Below are positions 45,426 to 53,787 of a stretch of DNA of 64,000 nt, piece after piece. The position numbers and the translations under genes are program-made. Origin of the DNA: Kitasatospora cinereorecta (GTDB lineage Bacteria; Actinomycetota; Actinomycetes; Streptomycetales; Streptomycetaceae); assembly GCF_024172095.1 (NCBI RefSeq), contig NZ_JAMZDX010000004.1:744001-808000 (forward strand). The letters are read 5' to 3'. The notes under the pieces are model-generated. The model did not search any database, was not told the DNA's origin, and saw nothing but the letters and a program-made list of their open reading frames with translations. Numbering within the stretch: position 1 is the stretch's first letter; each line of letters opens with the position of its first letter.

Positions 45426-45447
45426 ATTTCTGTCGAGCGATAGAAAT
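45426..45447. promoter_or_regulatory. TetR-type operator before the guanidine operon
   Basis: An inverted repeat reads TTTCTGTCGA then GCGATAGAAA (45427-45446), with flanking A/T extending symmetry on both sides. It lies just before the GGAGG ribosome site (45456-45460) and between the divergent TetR and DUF1989 genes. The left half and six preceding bases are identical to the site before the permease gene. Confidence 0.8.
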
Positions 45448-45468
45448 ATGGACCCGGAGGTCGAATCC

Positions 45469-46311
45469 ATGGCGACACTGTCAGCGACGGCATCGACGCG
45501 GGGCGCCCGCGACCACGCCCACGCCCAGGGGGGCAGGGCGGTCGACGCCATGCCGGTGCTGCCCGCCCGCGCGTGGCCCGCGCCGCCCGAGGGCGTCGCC
45601 CCCGAGGCCCTGGTGTGGGCGGAGACGGTGGCGGGCGGCAACTACACCCACCGGGTCCTCGCCCGGGGCACCGAACTGCGCCTGACCGACCTCGACGGCG
45701 ACGCCTGCGCGCACCTCCTGCTGTTCTGCGCCGACCGGCCGTGGGAGCGGCTCAACACCGCCGACACCGTCAAGGTGCTCTGGAACGCCTACCTCGGCCC
45801 GGGCCACCTGCTGCTCTCCGACCAGGGCCGGGTGCTGGCGTCCGTCGTCGCCGACACCTCCGGCCGGCACGACGCCCTCACCGGCACCTCCACCCTGGCG
45901 CGCAACACCGCCCGGTACGGCGACGGCACCGCGCAGTCCCCCTCCCCCGCCGGACGCGAGCTGTTCAAGCTCGCCGCGCTCAAGAACGGCCTCTCACCGC
46001 GCGACCTGCCGCCGTCGGTCTCCTTCTTCCAGGGCGTACGGATCGCCCCGGACGGCAGCACCGTCTTCACCGGATCGGCGGGCCCCGGCGCGGGCGTGAC
46101 GCTCCGCGCCGAACAGGACGTCACCGTCCTGCTGGCCAACGTCCCCCACCCGCTCGACCCGCGACCCGCCTACACCTGCGGACGCCTCGAGGTGCTCGCC
46201 CACCGCGCCGCGCCCACCGCCCCCGGCGACCCGCTCTGGGAGGCCACCCCGGAGGGCCGCCGCGCCTTCCTCAATACCGTCGACCACCTCACCGCCCGGG
46301 GAATCGCATGA
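45469..46311 (+). CDS. DUF1989 protein 1 (urea-carboxylase-associated / carboxyguanidine deiminase subunit)
   Basis: A 280-residue member of the DUF1989 family, also called urea-amidolyase-associated protein 1. In guanidine-degrading bacteria the two DUF1989 proteins form carboxyguanidine deiminase, which converts the carboxylated product to allophanate. Visible family blocks are LTDLDGDACAHLLLFCADRP and LSDQGRVLASVVADTSGRHD, then the late SAGPGAGVTLRAEQDVTVLL. The ATG at 45469 has GGAGG eight bases upstream; an earlier ATG at 45448 abuts the operator and lacks a ribosome site. Its stop overlaps the next start (ATGA). Confidence 0.85.
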   Translation: MATLSATASTRGARDHAHAQGGRAVDAMPVLPARAWPAPPEGVAPEALVWAETVAGGNYTHRVLARGTELRLTDLDGDACAHLLLFCADRPWERLNTADTVKVLWNAYLGPGHLLLSDQGRVLASVVADTSGRHDALTGTSTLARNTARYGDGTAQSPSPAGRELFKLAALKNGLSPRDLPPSVSFFQGVRIAPDGSTVFTGSAGPGAGVTLRAEQDVTVLLANVPHPLDPRPAYTCGRLEVLAHRAAPTAPGDPLWEATPEGRRAFLNTVDHLTARGIA

Positions 46312-46952
46312 CCACCACCGCCGCCCGTGCCCGCGTCGTCCACGACGACACCGTCCCGGCCCGCGCCGCCTGGTCCGCCGTCGTCCGCGAGGGTCAGCTG
46401 CTGACCGTCACCGACCTGCACGGCAACCAGGCCGCCGACTTCCTGCTCTACGACGCGCACGACACCTCCGTGCGCTACAGCGCGCCCGACACCGTCCAGG
46501 CGCAGGGCAACATCTTCCTGACCACCGGCTCGGTGCTGCTCTCCAACGAGCACACCCCGCTGATGACCGTGGTCGAGGATACCTGCGGCCGGCACGACAC
46601 CCTCGGCGGCGCCTGCTCCAAGGAGTCAAACACCCTCCGCTACGGGCACCACACCTGGTCGCAGCATGCCTGCGTGGAGAACTTCCTCGCCGAGGGCGCC
46701 CGGCACGGCCTCGGCAAGCGCGACCTGGTCTCCAACATCAACTGGTTCATGAACGTGCCGGTCGAACCGGACGGCGCCCTCGGCATCGTCGACGGCATCT
46801 CGGCGCCGGGCCTGAAGGTCGTGCTGCACGCCGAGACGGACCTCCTGGTCCTGCTGTCCAACTGCCCGCAGGTCAACAACCCCTGCAACGGCTTCGACCC
46901 GACGGCCGTCCGCATGACCGTCACCGAACCGCCCGAGAGCGACGAGGGCTGA
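46308..46952 (+). CDS. DUF1989 protein 2 (partner subunit)
   Basis: A 214-residue DUF1989 protein shorter than and paralogous to the one before it. It shares VTDLHGNQAADFLLYDAHDT, SVLLSNEHTPLMTVVEDTCG with RHD following, and the late ISAPGLKVVLHAETDLLVLL. A conserved cysteine-rich stretch (CSKESNTLRYGHH, NCPQVNNPCNGFDP) is consistent with metal binding. Start and stop are coupled to its neighbours: ATGA with subunit 1, and 5 bases before the carboxylase. It probably forms the heteromeric deiminase with subunit 1. Confidence 0.85.
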   Translation: MTTTAARARVVHDDTVPARAAWSAVVREGQLLTVTDLHGNQAADFLLYDAHDTSVRYSAPDTVQAQGNIFLTTGSVLLSNEHTPLMTVVEDTCGRHDTLGGACSKESNTLRYGHHTWSQHACVENFLAEGARHGLGKRDLVSNINWFMNVPVEPDGALGIVDGISAPGLKVVLHAETDLLVLLSNCPQVNNPCNGFDPTAVRMTVTEPPESDEG

Positions 46953-46957
46953 CCGCC

Positions 46958-49900
46958 ATGACCTCAGACACCGTCCACACCTTCGACACCCTGCTGGTCG
47001 CCAACCGCGGCGAGATCGCGGCGCGCATCATCCGCACCGCCCGCCGCCTCGGCCTGCACACCGTCGCCGTCTACTCCGACCCCGACCGCGACACCGAACA
47101 CGTCCGCCTCGCCGACACCGCGGTCCGGCTCGGCCCGGCGCCGGCCAAGGATTCCTACCTGGACCCCGACCTGGTGCTGAAGGCGGCCGAGAACACCGGT
47201 GCGGGCGCCGTCCACCCTGGGTACGGGTTCCTCTCCGAGGACGCCGCGTTTGCCCGCCGCTGCGCCGACGCCGGGATCGTCTTCGTCGGGCCCACCCCGG
47301 AGCAGCTGGAGCTGTTCGGCGCCAAGCACACCGCCCGCGCGGCCGCCGAGGCGGCCGGCGTGCCGCTCGCCCCCGGCACCGGCCTGCTGCCCGACCTGCC
47401 CGCGGCCCTCGCGGCGGCCGAGCGGATCGGCTACCCGGTGATGCTCAAGGCGACCGGCGGCGGTGGCGGCATCGGCATGCGTGCCTGCCGCTCCGCCGAC
47501 GAACTCCTCGACGCCTGGGAGCGGGTACAGCGGGTGGCCGCCGCCTCCTTCTCCTCCGCCGGGGTGTTCCTGGAGCGCCTGGTGGAGCGGGCCCGCCACG
47601 TCGAGGTGCAGGTCTTCGGCGACGGGCAGGGCCGGGTGGTCACCCTCGGCGACCGCGACTGCTCCCTCCAGCGCCGCCATCAGAAGGTGCTGGAGGAGGC
47701 GCCCGCCCCCGGCCTGCCCGACCGCGTCCGCCGCCGGCTCGCCGGCTCCGCCCGCGACCTGTGCGCCTCGGTGGGCTACCGCTCCGCCGGCACCGTCGAG
47801 TTCGTCTACGACGCCGCCCGCGAGGAGGCGTACTTCCTGGAGGTCAACACCCGGCTCCAGGTGGAGCACCCGGTCACCGAGGCGGTCCACGGCATCGATC
47901 TGGTGGAGTGGATGCTGCGCCTCGCCCAGGGCGACACCGCCGTGGTCGCCGAGCCGCCCCCGCCCGTGGGCCACGCCGTCGAGGCGCGCCTCTACGCCGA
48001 GGACCCCTCCCACGACCACCGGCCCAGCGCGGGTCTGCTGACCCGGGTCGCCTTCCCCGAAGGCGTCCGGGTGGACACCTGGGTGGAGGCCGGCACCGAG
48101 GTCACCACCTCCTACGACCCCATGCTGGCCAAGGTGATCGCCCACGGCGCCGACCGCGCCGAGGCGCTCGACCGGCTGGACGCCGCGCTCGCGGCGACCC
48201 GCGTCGACGGCATCGAGACCAATCTCGGGCTGGTCCGGGCTGCCCTCCGCGACCCCGCCGTACGGGACGCGACGCACTCCACTGCTTCGCTGGCCGCCGT
48301 CACCGACCCGACCCCGCGGATCGAGGTCCTCGCGCCGGGCACCCTGACGACTGTTCAGGACTGGCCGGGCCGCACCGGCCACTGGCAGGTCGGCGTCCCG
48401 CCGTGCGGGCCGATGGACGACCTCTCCTTCCGGCTGGGCAACACAGCGCTCGGCAACGACCCGGGCGCGCCCGGCCTGGAGTGCACCCTGCACGGCCCGT
48501 CGCTGCGCTTCACCCACCCGACGACGGTCTGCGTCACCGGCGCTCCGGCGCCGGTGACCCTGGACGGCGCCGCCGTGCCGCAGTGGGAGCCGGTCACGGT
48601 CGGTGCCGGGCAGACCCTGGCCGTCGGAGCCCCCGAGGAGCACGGGCTGCGCACCTACGTGCTGGTCGCGGGCGGCCTGGACGTGCCGACCTTCCTGGGC
48701 AGCGCGGCCACCTTCACCCTCGGCCGGTTCGGCGGCCACGGCGGTCGCGCGCTGCGTACCGGGGACGTCCTGCACGGCGGCGAGGCCCGTAGCCGGACCG
48801 CGCCCGTGCCGAGTGGCGAGCGTCCGGCGTTCGGCGCCGAGTGGAGCATCGGCGCGGTCGAAGGGCCGCACGCGGCGCCGGAGTTCTTCACCGAGGACGA
48901 CATCCGCGAGTTCTACGCAGCCGACTGGAAGGTGCACTTCAACTCGGCCCGCACCGGCGTCCGCCTGGTCGGCCCCAAACCGCGCTGGGCCCGACAGGAC
49001 GGCGGCGAGGCAGGCCTGCACCCGTCCAACATCCACGACACCCCGTACTCGGTCGGCGCTGTCGACTACACCGGCGACATGCCGGTGCTGCTCGGCCCGG
49101 ACGGCCCCTCCCTCGGAGGCTTCGTCTGCCCGGCGACCGTCGTCACCGGCCAGCGCTGGAAGCTCGGGCAGCTGCGGCCCGGCGACACCGTGCGCTTCGT
49201 ACCCGTGACGGCGCGGGCCGCCCGCGAGCTGCGCCGCCGCCCGGCCGCTCCCGCGCAGGCCGACCGCGACGCGATCGTGGACGGCGGAGTCCTCACCCGC
49301 CTGGCGGAGACCGCCGACCGACCCTGCGTCACCTACCGGCGAAGCGGCGACGACAACCTGCTCGTCGAGTACGGGCCGATGCAACTCGACCTGGCGCTGC
49401 GGATGCGGGTGCACGCCCTGGCGGAGGCGCTCGCCGGACTCGAGCTCGACGGCGTCCTCGACCTGACCCCGGGCATCCGCTCGCTCCAGATCCGGATCGA
49501 CCCGGACGTCCTCGCGCAGGACCGCCTGCTCGATGCCGTCCTGCGGCTGGAGGACGAACTGCCGGCCACCGACGACCTGGTGGTGCCCAGCCGGATGGTC
49601 CACCTGCCGCTGTCCTGGGACGACCCGGCCACCCGCGAGGCCATCGAGCGCTACATGGCGGGAGTCCGCGAGGACGCGCCGTGGTGCCCGTGGAACATCG
49701 AGTTCATCCGCCGGGTCAACGGCCTGGACACGGTCGAGGACGTGTACCGGACCGTCTTCGACGCCGAGTACCTGGTCCTGGGCCTCGGCGACGTGTACCT
49801 GGGCGCGCCGGTCGCCACCCCGCTGGACCCGCGCCACCGGCTGGTCACCACCAAGTACAACCCCGCTCGCACCTGGACCGCCGAGAACTCGGTCGGCATC

Positions 49901-50635
49901 GGCGGCGCGTACCTGTGCGTCTATGGCATGGAGGGCCCGGGCGGCTACCAGTTCGTCGGCCGCACCACCCAGGTGTGGTCGGGCTGGCAGCAGCGCGGCG
50001 CGTTCGAAGCCGGCCGGCCCTGGATGCTGCGCTTCTTCGACCGGATCAAGTGGTACCCGGTCGACGCCGAGGAACTGCTGGAGCTGCGTGCGGACCTCAC
50101 CTCCGGCCGGTTCGCGCCGAGGATCGAGCCGGGCACCTTCTCGCTCGCCGAGTACCGGCATTTCCTCGACGCCGACGCCGACTCGATCGCCGCCTTCCGG
50201 GCCCGGCAGGGCGAGGCGTTCGCCGCCGAGCGCGCGGCCTGGGCGGAGGCGGGCGAGTTCGCCCGCGCGGAGGCCCAGGCCGAGGTCGCCCCGCCGGTCA
50301 CCGACATCGCGGTGCCTGCCGGTGGCAGCCTGGTCGAGGCCGAGTTCACCGCCTGCGTCTGGCAGGTCAACGTCGAGCCCGGCGACCGGGTGACGGCCGG
50401 TCAGCAGCTGCTCGCGCTGGAGGCCATGAAGATGGAGTCACCTGTCCTCGCTCCCGCCGACGGCGTCGTCGAAGCCGTGCTGGCCGGCCCGGGCAGCCAG
50501 GTCGAGGCGGGTACCGCTCTGCTCGTCCTCGCTCCCGTCGAGACCGCCGCGCCCGCTCCCCGGACCGCCGCCGTCGCCGCACCTTGGACTGCCGCCGTCG
50601 CCGAACCCGCCGAGGTCGCCGAGGTCGCCGTATGA
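46958..50635 (+). CDS. biotin-dependent guanidine/urea carboxylase
   Basis: A 1225-residue multidomain carboxylase. Residues ~1-450 are biotin carboxylase (ANRGEIAARIIRTARRLG; ATP-grasp loop KATGGGGGIGMRAC; EVNTRLQVEHPVTE). Residues ~455-780 are KipA/AHS2-like (LTTVQDWPGRTGHWQVGVPP). Next comes the KipI/AHS1-like half (DDNLLVEYGPMQLDLALRMR). The C-terminus is a biotinyl domain with Lys1158 in LEAMKMESP. It carboxylates urea or, more likely in this context with two DUF1989 proteins, guanidine. Distinguishing the two needs the substrate-pocket residues. The C-terminal ~40 residues are an Ala/Val/Glu-rich tail. Its stop overlaps the next start. Confidence 0.93.
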   Translation: MTSDTVHTFDTLLVANRGEIAARIIRTARRLGLHTVAVYSDPDRDTEHVRLADTAVRLGPAPAKDSYLDPDLVLKAAENTGAGAVHPGYGFLSEDAAFARRCADAGIVFVGPTPEQLELFGAKHTARAAAEAAGVPLAPGTGLLPDLPAALAAAERIGYPVMLKATGGGGGIGMRACRSADELLDAWERVQRVAAASFSSAGVFLERLVERARHVEVQVFGDGQGRVVTLGDRDCSLQRRHQKVLEEAPAPGLPDRVRRRLAGSARDLCASVGYRSAGTVEFVYDAAREEAYFLEVNTRLQVEHPVTEAVHGIDLVEWMLRLAQGDTAVVAEPPPPVGHAVEARLYAEDPSHDHRPSAGLLTRVAFPEGVRVDTWVEAGTEVTTSYDPMLAKVIAHGADRAEALDRLDAALAATRVDGIETNLGLVRAALRDPAVRDATHSTASLAAVTDPTPRIEVLAPGTLTTVQDWPGRTGHWQVGVPPCGPMDDLSFRLGNTALGNDPGAPGLECTLHGPSLRFTHPTTVCVTGAPAPVTLDGAAVPQWEPVTVGAGQTLAVGAPEEHGLRTYVLVAGGLDVPTFLGSAATFTLGRFGGHGGRALRTGDVLHGGEARSRTAPVPSGERPAFGAEWSIGAVEGPHAAPEFFTEDDIREFYAADWKVHFNSARTGVRLVGPKPRWARQDGGEAGLHPSNIHDTPYSVGAVDYTGDMPVLLGPDGPSLGGFVCPATVVTGQRWKLGQLRPGDTVRFVPVTARAARELRRRPAAPAQADRDAIVDGGVLTRLAETADRPCVTYRRSGDDNLLVEYGPMQLDLALRMRVHALAEALAGLELDGVLDLTPGIRSLQIRIDPDVLAQDRLLDAVLRLEDELPATDDLVVPSRMVHLPLSWDDPATREAIERYMAGVREDAPWCPWNIEFIRRVNGLDTVEDVYRTVFDAEYLVLGLGDVYLGAPVATPLDPRHRLVTTKYNPARTWTAENSVGIGGAYLCVYGMEGPGGYQFVGRTTQVWSGWQQRGAFEAGRPWMLRFFDRIKWYPVDAEELLELRADLTSGRFAPRIEPGTFSLAEYRHFLDADADSIAAFRARQGEAFAAERAAWAEAGEFARAEAQAEVAPPVTDIAVPAGGSLVEAEFTACVWQVNVEPGDRVTAGQQLLALEAMKMESPVLAPADGVVEAVLAGPGSQVEAGTALLVLAPVETAAPAPRTAAVAAPWTAAVAEPAEVAEVAV

Positions 50636-52329
50636 ACCGATCGACTCCGCCTGCCGCTGTCGCCACCGCCGTCCACCGGGTGCGGGCCGCCTACGCGCGC
50701 ATCGCGCAGGTCGACCGGCCCGAGGTGTGGATCGACCTGCGCCCGCAGGCCGAGGCGGAAGCCGACGCCGCCACCGTCGACGCCCGGCTCGCCGCCGGTG
50801 CCCGACTCCCCCTGGCGGGGACGGTGTTCGCCGTCAAGGGCAACATCGACGTGGCCCGCCTGCCCACCACCGCCGGCTGCCCCTCCTACGCCTACCACCC
50901 CGAGGCCGACGCCCCGGCTGTCGCCCGGCTGAAGGCCGCCGGCGCCGTGCTCCTGGGCACCACCAACATGGACCAGTTCGCCACCGGCCTGGTCGGCACC
51001 CGCAGCCCGTACGGCGCCGTCCGCAACGCGGTCGACCCGCGCTACGTCTCCGGCGGCTCCTCCTCCGGGTCGGCGGTCGCAGTCGCCCTCGGCATCGCGG
51101 ACCTGGCGCTGGGCACCGACACCGCCGGCTCCGGCCGGGTGCCCGCCGCGTTCAACGGCATCGTCGGCCTCAAGCCCACGGTCGGGCTGGTCCCGACCGA
51201 GGGCGTCGTCCCGGCGTGCGCCTCGCTCGACTGCGTGACCGTGTTCGCCCGCACCCTCCCGGAGGCCGAACGGGCGCTCGCCCACCTGGTCTCCCCACCC
51301 GGCCGCGCACTGCCGTCCCTCCCCCAACGCCGCCCGGGCCCCTGGCGGATCGCCGTCCCCGATGCCGAGCAGCTCGGCGAGCTGGACCCGGGCTGGGCCG
51401 ACGCTTTCGCCGCGGCCGCCACCCGGCTCGCCGACGCGGGTGCGCAGCTCCTGCCCGTCGACCCGACTCCGTTCGTCGAGGCGGCGGCGATGCTGTACGA
51501 GGGTGCGTTCGTCGCCGAGCGCTACGCCGCCGTCGGCGCATTCCTCGACGCGCACGCGGGCTCCGCCGACCTCGACCCCACCGTGGCCGGGATCATCGCC
51601 CGGGCCGGCGGCATCCCCGCCCACCGGCTCTTCGCCGACCGGGCGAGGCTCGACGCACTCCGCGCGAGAGCGCTCGCCTCCCTCGCCGACGCGGACGCCC
51701 TGCTGCTGCCCACCACCCCCGGCCACCCCACCCTCGCCGACGTCGCCGCCGACCCGCTGGGCGCCAACGCCCGACTCGGCCGCTTCACCAACTCCACCAA
51801 CCTCTTCGACCTGGCGGCGGTCGCCGTCCCGGCGGGCGAGGTGAGGGGGTTGCCGTTCGGCGTGATGCTGATCGGCGCGGCCTTCACCGACCGGACGCTC
51901 GCCAGGATCGCGGCACTCCTCACCGCCCCACCGCTGCCCCTGGCGGTGGTCGGCGCCCACCTCACCGGTCAGCCGCTGAACGGCCAACTCCGCGCCCTCG
52001 GCGGCCGGTTCGTGCGCACCACCACGACGTCCGCCGCCTACCGCCTGTACGCGCTGGACACCGTGCCGCCGAAACCCGGCCTGGTCCGCACTCCCGACGG
52101 CGGCGCCGCGGTGGAGGCCGAGGTGTGGCAGCTCCCCGCTTCCGGCCTCGGCGCCCTGCTCGCCGCCCTTCCCCGCCCGATGGCGCTCGGACCCGTGGAA
52201 CTCGCCGACGGCAGCCACGTCACCGGCTTCCTCTGCGAGCCGGCAGCGCTCCGGGGCGCCCGGGAGATCACCCGGTTCGGCGGCTGGCGGGCGTACCTCA
52301 CCGCCGGTACCCCGACGACACGTTCGTGA
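50632..52329 (+). CDS. atzF: allophanate hydrolase
   Basis: A 565-residue amidase-signature enzyme splitting allophanate into ammonia and CO2, the last step of urea or guanidine breakdown. The Ser-cisSer-Lys triad is visible as Lys69 (FAVKGNID), the GGSSSGS loop (cis-Ser ~143) and nucleophile Ser167 in DTAGSGR. The C-terminal domain (~440-565) is the AtzF-type extension with LRALGGRFV, TSAAYRLYAL and HVTGFLCEPAAL. It overlaps the carboxylase gene by four bases (ATGA) and closes the operon. Confidence 0.93.
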   Translation: MNRSTPPAAVATAVHRVRAAYARIAQVDRPEVWIDLRPQAEAEADAATVDARLAAGARLPLAGTVFAVKGNIDVARLPTTAGCPSYAYHPEADAPAVARLKAAGAVLLGTTNMDQFATGLVGTRSPYGAVRNAVDPRYVSGGSSSGSAVAVALGIADLALGTDTAGSGRVPAAFNGIVGLKPTVGLVPTEGVVPACASLDCVTVFARTLPEAERALAHLVSPPGRALPSLPQRRPGPWRIAVPDAEQLGELDPGWADAFAAAATRLADAGAQLLPVDPTPFVEAAAMLYEGAFVAERYAAVGAFLDAHAGSADLDPTVAGIIARAGGIPAHRLFADRARLDALRARALASLADADALLLPTTPGHPTLADVAADPLGANARLGRFTNSTNLFDLAAVAVPAGEVRGLPFGVMLIGAAFTDRTLARIAALLTAPPLPLAVVGAHLTGQPLNGQLRALGGRFVRTTTTSAAYRLYALDTVPPKPGLVRTPDGGAAVEAEVWQLPASGLGALLAALPRPMALGPVELADGSHVTGFLCEPAALRGAREITRFGGWRAYLTAGTPTTRS

Positions 52330-52524
52330 CGCCGCTCCACGGCCATCGGCACATGCGACGACATCTGGGGCGACTACGCCGGCGCCGGACCGGAGTGCGA
52401 CGAATACCCCTTCTCGTCCACCTACGAGGGCGCGTCGCTCGGCGACAGGCGGTACTCCGCCCGCTTGATCGAGGCGGCCGACAACAAGGCCGAGGCACCG
52501 AGATCCAGGCGGTGTACACCGTAA
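52330..52524 (+). pseudogene. NucA/NucB-type nuclease fragment
   Basis: Directly after the atzF stop and in the same frame, sequence without a start encodes CDDIWGDYAG then CDEYPFSSTYEGASLGDRRY. The Cys-Asp-Glu-Tyr-Pro-Phe motif is the hallmark of the NucA/NucB deoxyribonuclease domain. The fragment ends at a TAA at 52522-52524 and lacks the N-terminal part and secretion signal, so it is a remnant. Confidence 0.55.
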
Positions 52525-52898
52525 ACCGGATACGTCCACCACGCCCGCGCTCAGGTCCGGCCGAGGGTTCGGGTGACGCCTGCCGGGGCCGCGGTGGTGA
52601 GCGCCCAGCCGGTGACGACCAGGAGACAGCCGACCACCGGCAGGTGGACCGGGCTATTCGGTGCTGTTCGAGGAGCTGCGGGCCTGCTGCATGCGACCGG
52701 CGGGCAGGGCCGTGCGGAGCTGATCCTGCCGCCGCGGGCGCCGGAGCAACTGCCGGTGCTGGTGGAGTACGACCGGACGTTGTCCGGGATGTAGGCATCT
52801 GAGTCGTACACCTGGATGAGGCCGTGGTCGGACAACGACCCGTTCTACGTCAGGATTTGCTCAGTAACCCGGCCGGCACCAGGGAGCGTTGATGCAGG
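52525..52898. other. gene-poor spacer with decayed coding sequence
   Basis: About 370 bases. A minus-strand piece near 52560-52650 (VVGCLLVVTGWALTTAAPAG) resembles the end of a membrane protein. A plus-strand piece near 52720-52794 (ILPPRAPEQLPVLVEYDRTL) resembles a C-terminus. Neither has a start, and neither family is recognised. Confidence 0.3.
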
Positions 52899-53300
52899 TC
52901 AGGGCCAGCCGGGTGGCTTCGCGGATGCGGTGGCCTCGGCGCGGGCGATCGCGTCGCAGGAGGCCCGGGCCTGGACGGCGGCCCAGCCGGACGGGAGTTG
53001 CGCCTCCGATGCAGCGGCCGTCGCACGCGAACGCAGGGCACGCAGGGCCTGTGCCTCCGCGGCAGAGAGGCCCATCTCCTGGTAGTCCCCGAGGTCGGTG
53101 CTGGCATCGCCGGCCAGGAAGCCCTGAAGGTAGAAGGTGAGCTGTCGCACGCACGGCTCCGTCGGATCGACTGAGCCCGACGGAGAGACGGCCGGAGCAT
53201 CCGGTCGGGAGGCGGACGACGCCGACCGGTCCGCGGGTGCGGCGCACCCGGCCGTCACGGCGGCTGTCACGGCCAGCCCTGCCGCCCATCGCCTCAGCAT
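52899..53300 (-). CDS. small hypothetical lipoprotein
   Basis: A 133-residue secreted lipoprotein. A typical signal (MLRRWAAGLAVTAAVTAGC) gives a lipid anchor at Cys19. A Ser/Ala/Pro linker is followed by a helical domain with CVRQLTFYLQGFLAGDAS and LSAAEAQALRALRSRA. One Cys pair could form a disulphide. No known enzymatic motif is present. The start is the ATG at 53300. Confidence 0.75.
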   Translation of the reverse strand: MLRRWAAGLAVTAAVTAGCAAPADRSASSASRPDAPAVSPSGSVDPTEPCVRQLTFYLQGFLAGDASTDLGDYQEMGLSAAEAQALRALRSRATAAASEAQLPSGWAAVQARASCDAIARAEATASAKPPGWP

Positions 53301-53787
53301 CCGGTCATTCTGCCAGCCACGGGTCCGGATCGGCCAGAGTCCGGTGCCGCCCGGCAGTGGGCTGTCGAGGGTGCGGCGGGACGGGCCGGCGGGGCAGCGG
53401 CGTGGACGGCAGTGCCGGACGCGGCGGTGGCGGAGCTGGACGCTGCACCCGCCCCCCCGCAGGGGCCAACCACACCCGCGAAAGCCGCGCGGCGGGCAGG
53501 GCCGTGACGGCCCACCAGAACCTGGCCCCCACGCGTCCCACCCTTGGCCGGGGCCGGCAGCAACCGGCCCACCCCGAGCACACCGGCCCCCGGCCGAAGA
53601 CGGCGGACCCAGGGGCCGGCAGGGCGCACCAGCGGGCAGCCGGGAAGAAGTAGCTGCAGCGCCGAACGCCGTCATACCGGGGTCCTACAGAGGACTTGGC
53701 ACCCCGGTACGACGGTTTCCGTTTCCCCTTGCCCGTACCGTCGCCCGTGTCCGAGGCGAACACGGAACCGAACGAGGGGGAACGGCG
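53301..53787. other. gene-free region with a nested hairpin
   Basis: About 490 bases with no credible gene. Near its right end a perfect 9-bp inverted repeat, TACCGGGGT (53675-53683) and ACCCCGGTA (53701-53709), encloses an overlapping 5-bp repeat GTCCT (53682-53686) / AGGAC (53691-53695). It lies about 80 bases before the hydrolase start and is either an operator or a leader RNA structure. Confidence 0.5.

Noticed and set aside
41762..45468. Guanidine-I (ykkC) riboswitch before the permease or the DUF1989 gene
   Set aside because: I looked for the conserved ykkC core around both starts and found none. A palindromic operator and TetR gene explain the regulation.
46964..50161. 1065-codon open frame antisense to the carboxylase gene
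   Set aside because: The sense strand encodes an unmistakable biotin carboxylase. The antisense product has no recognisable fold.
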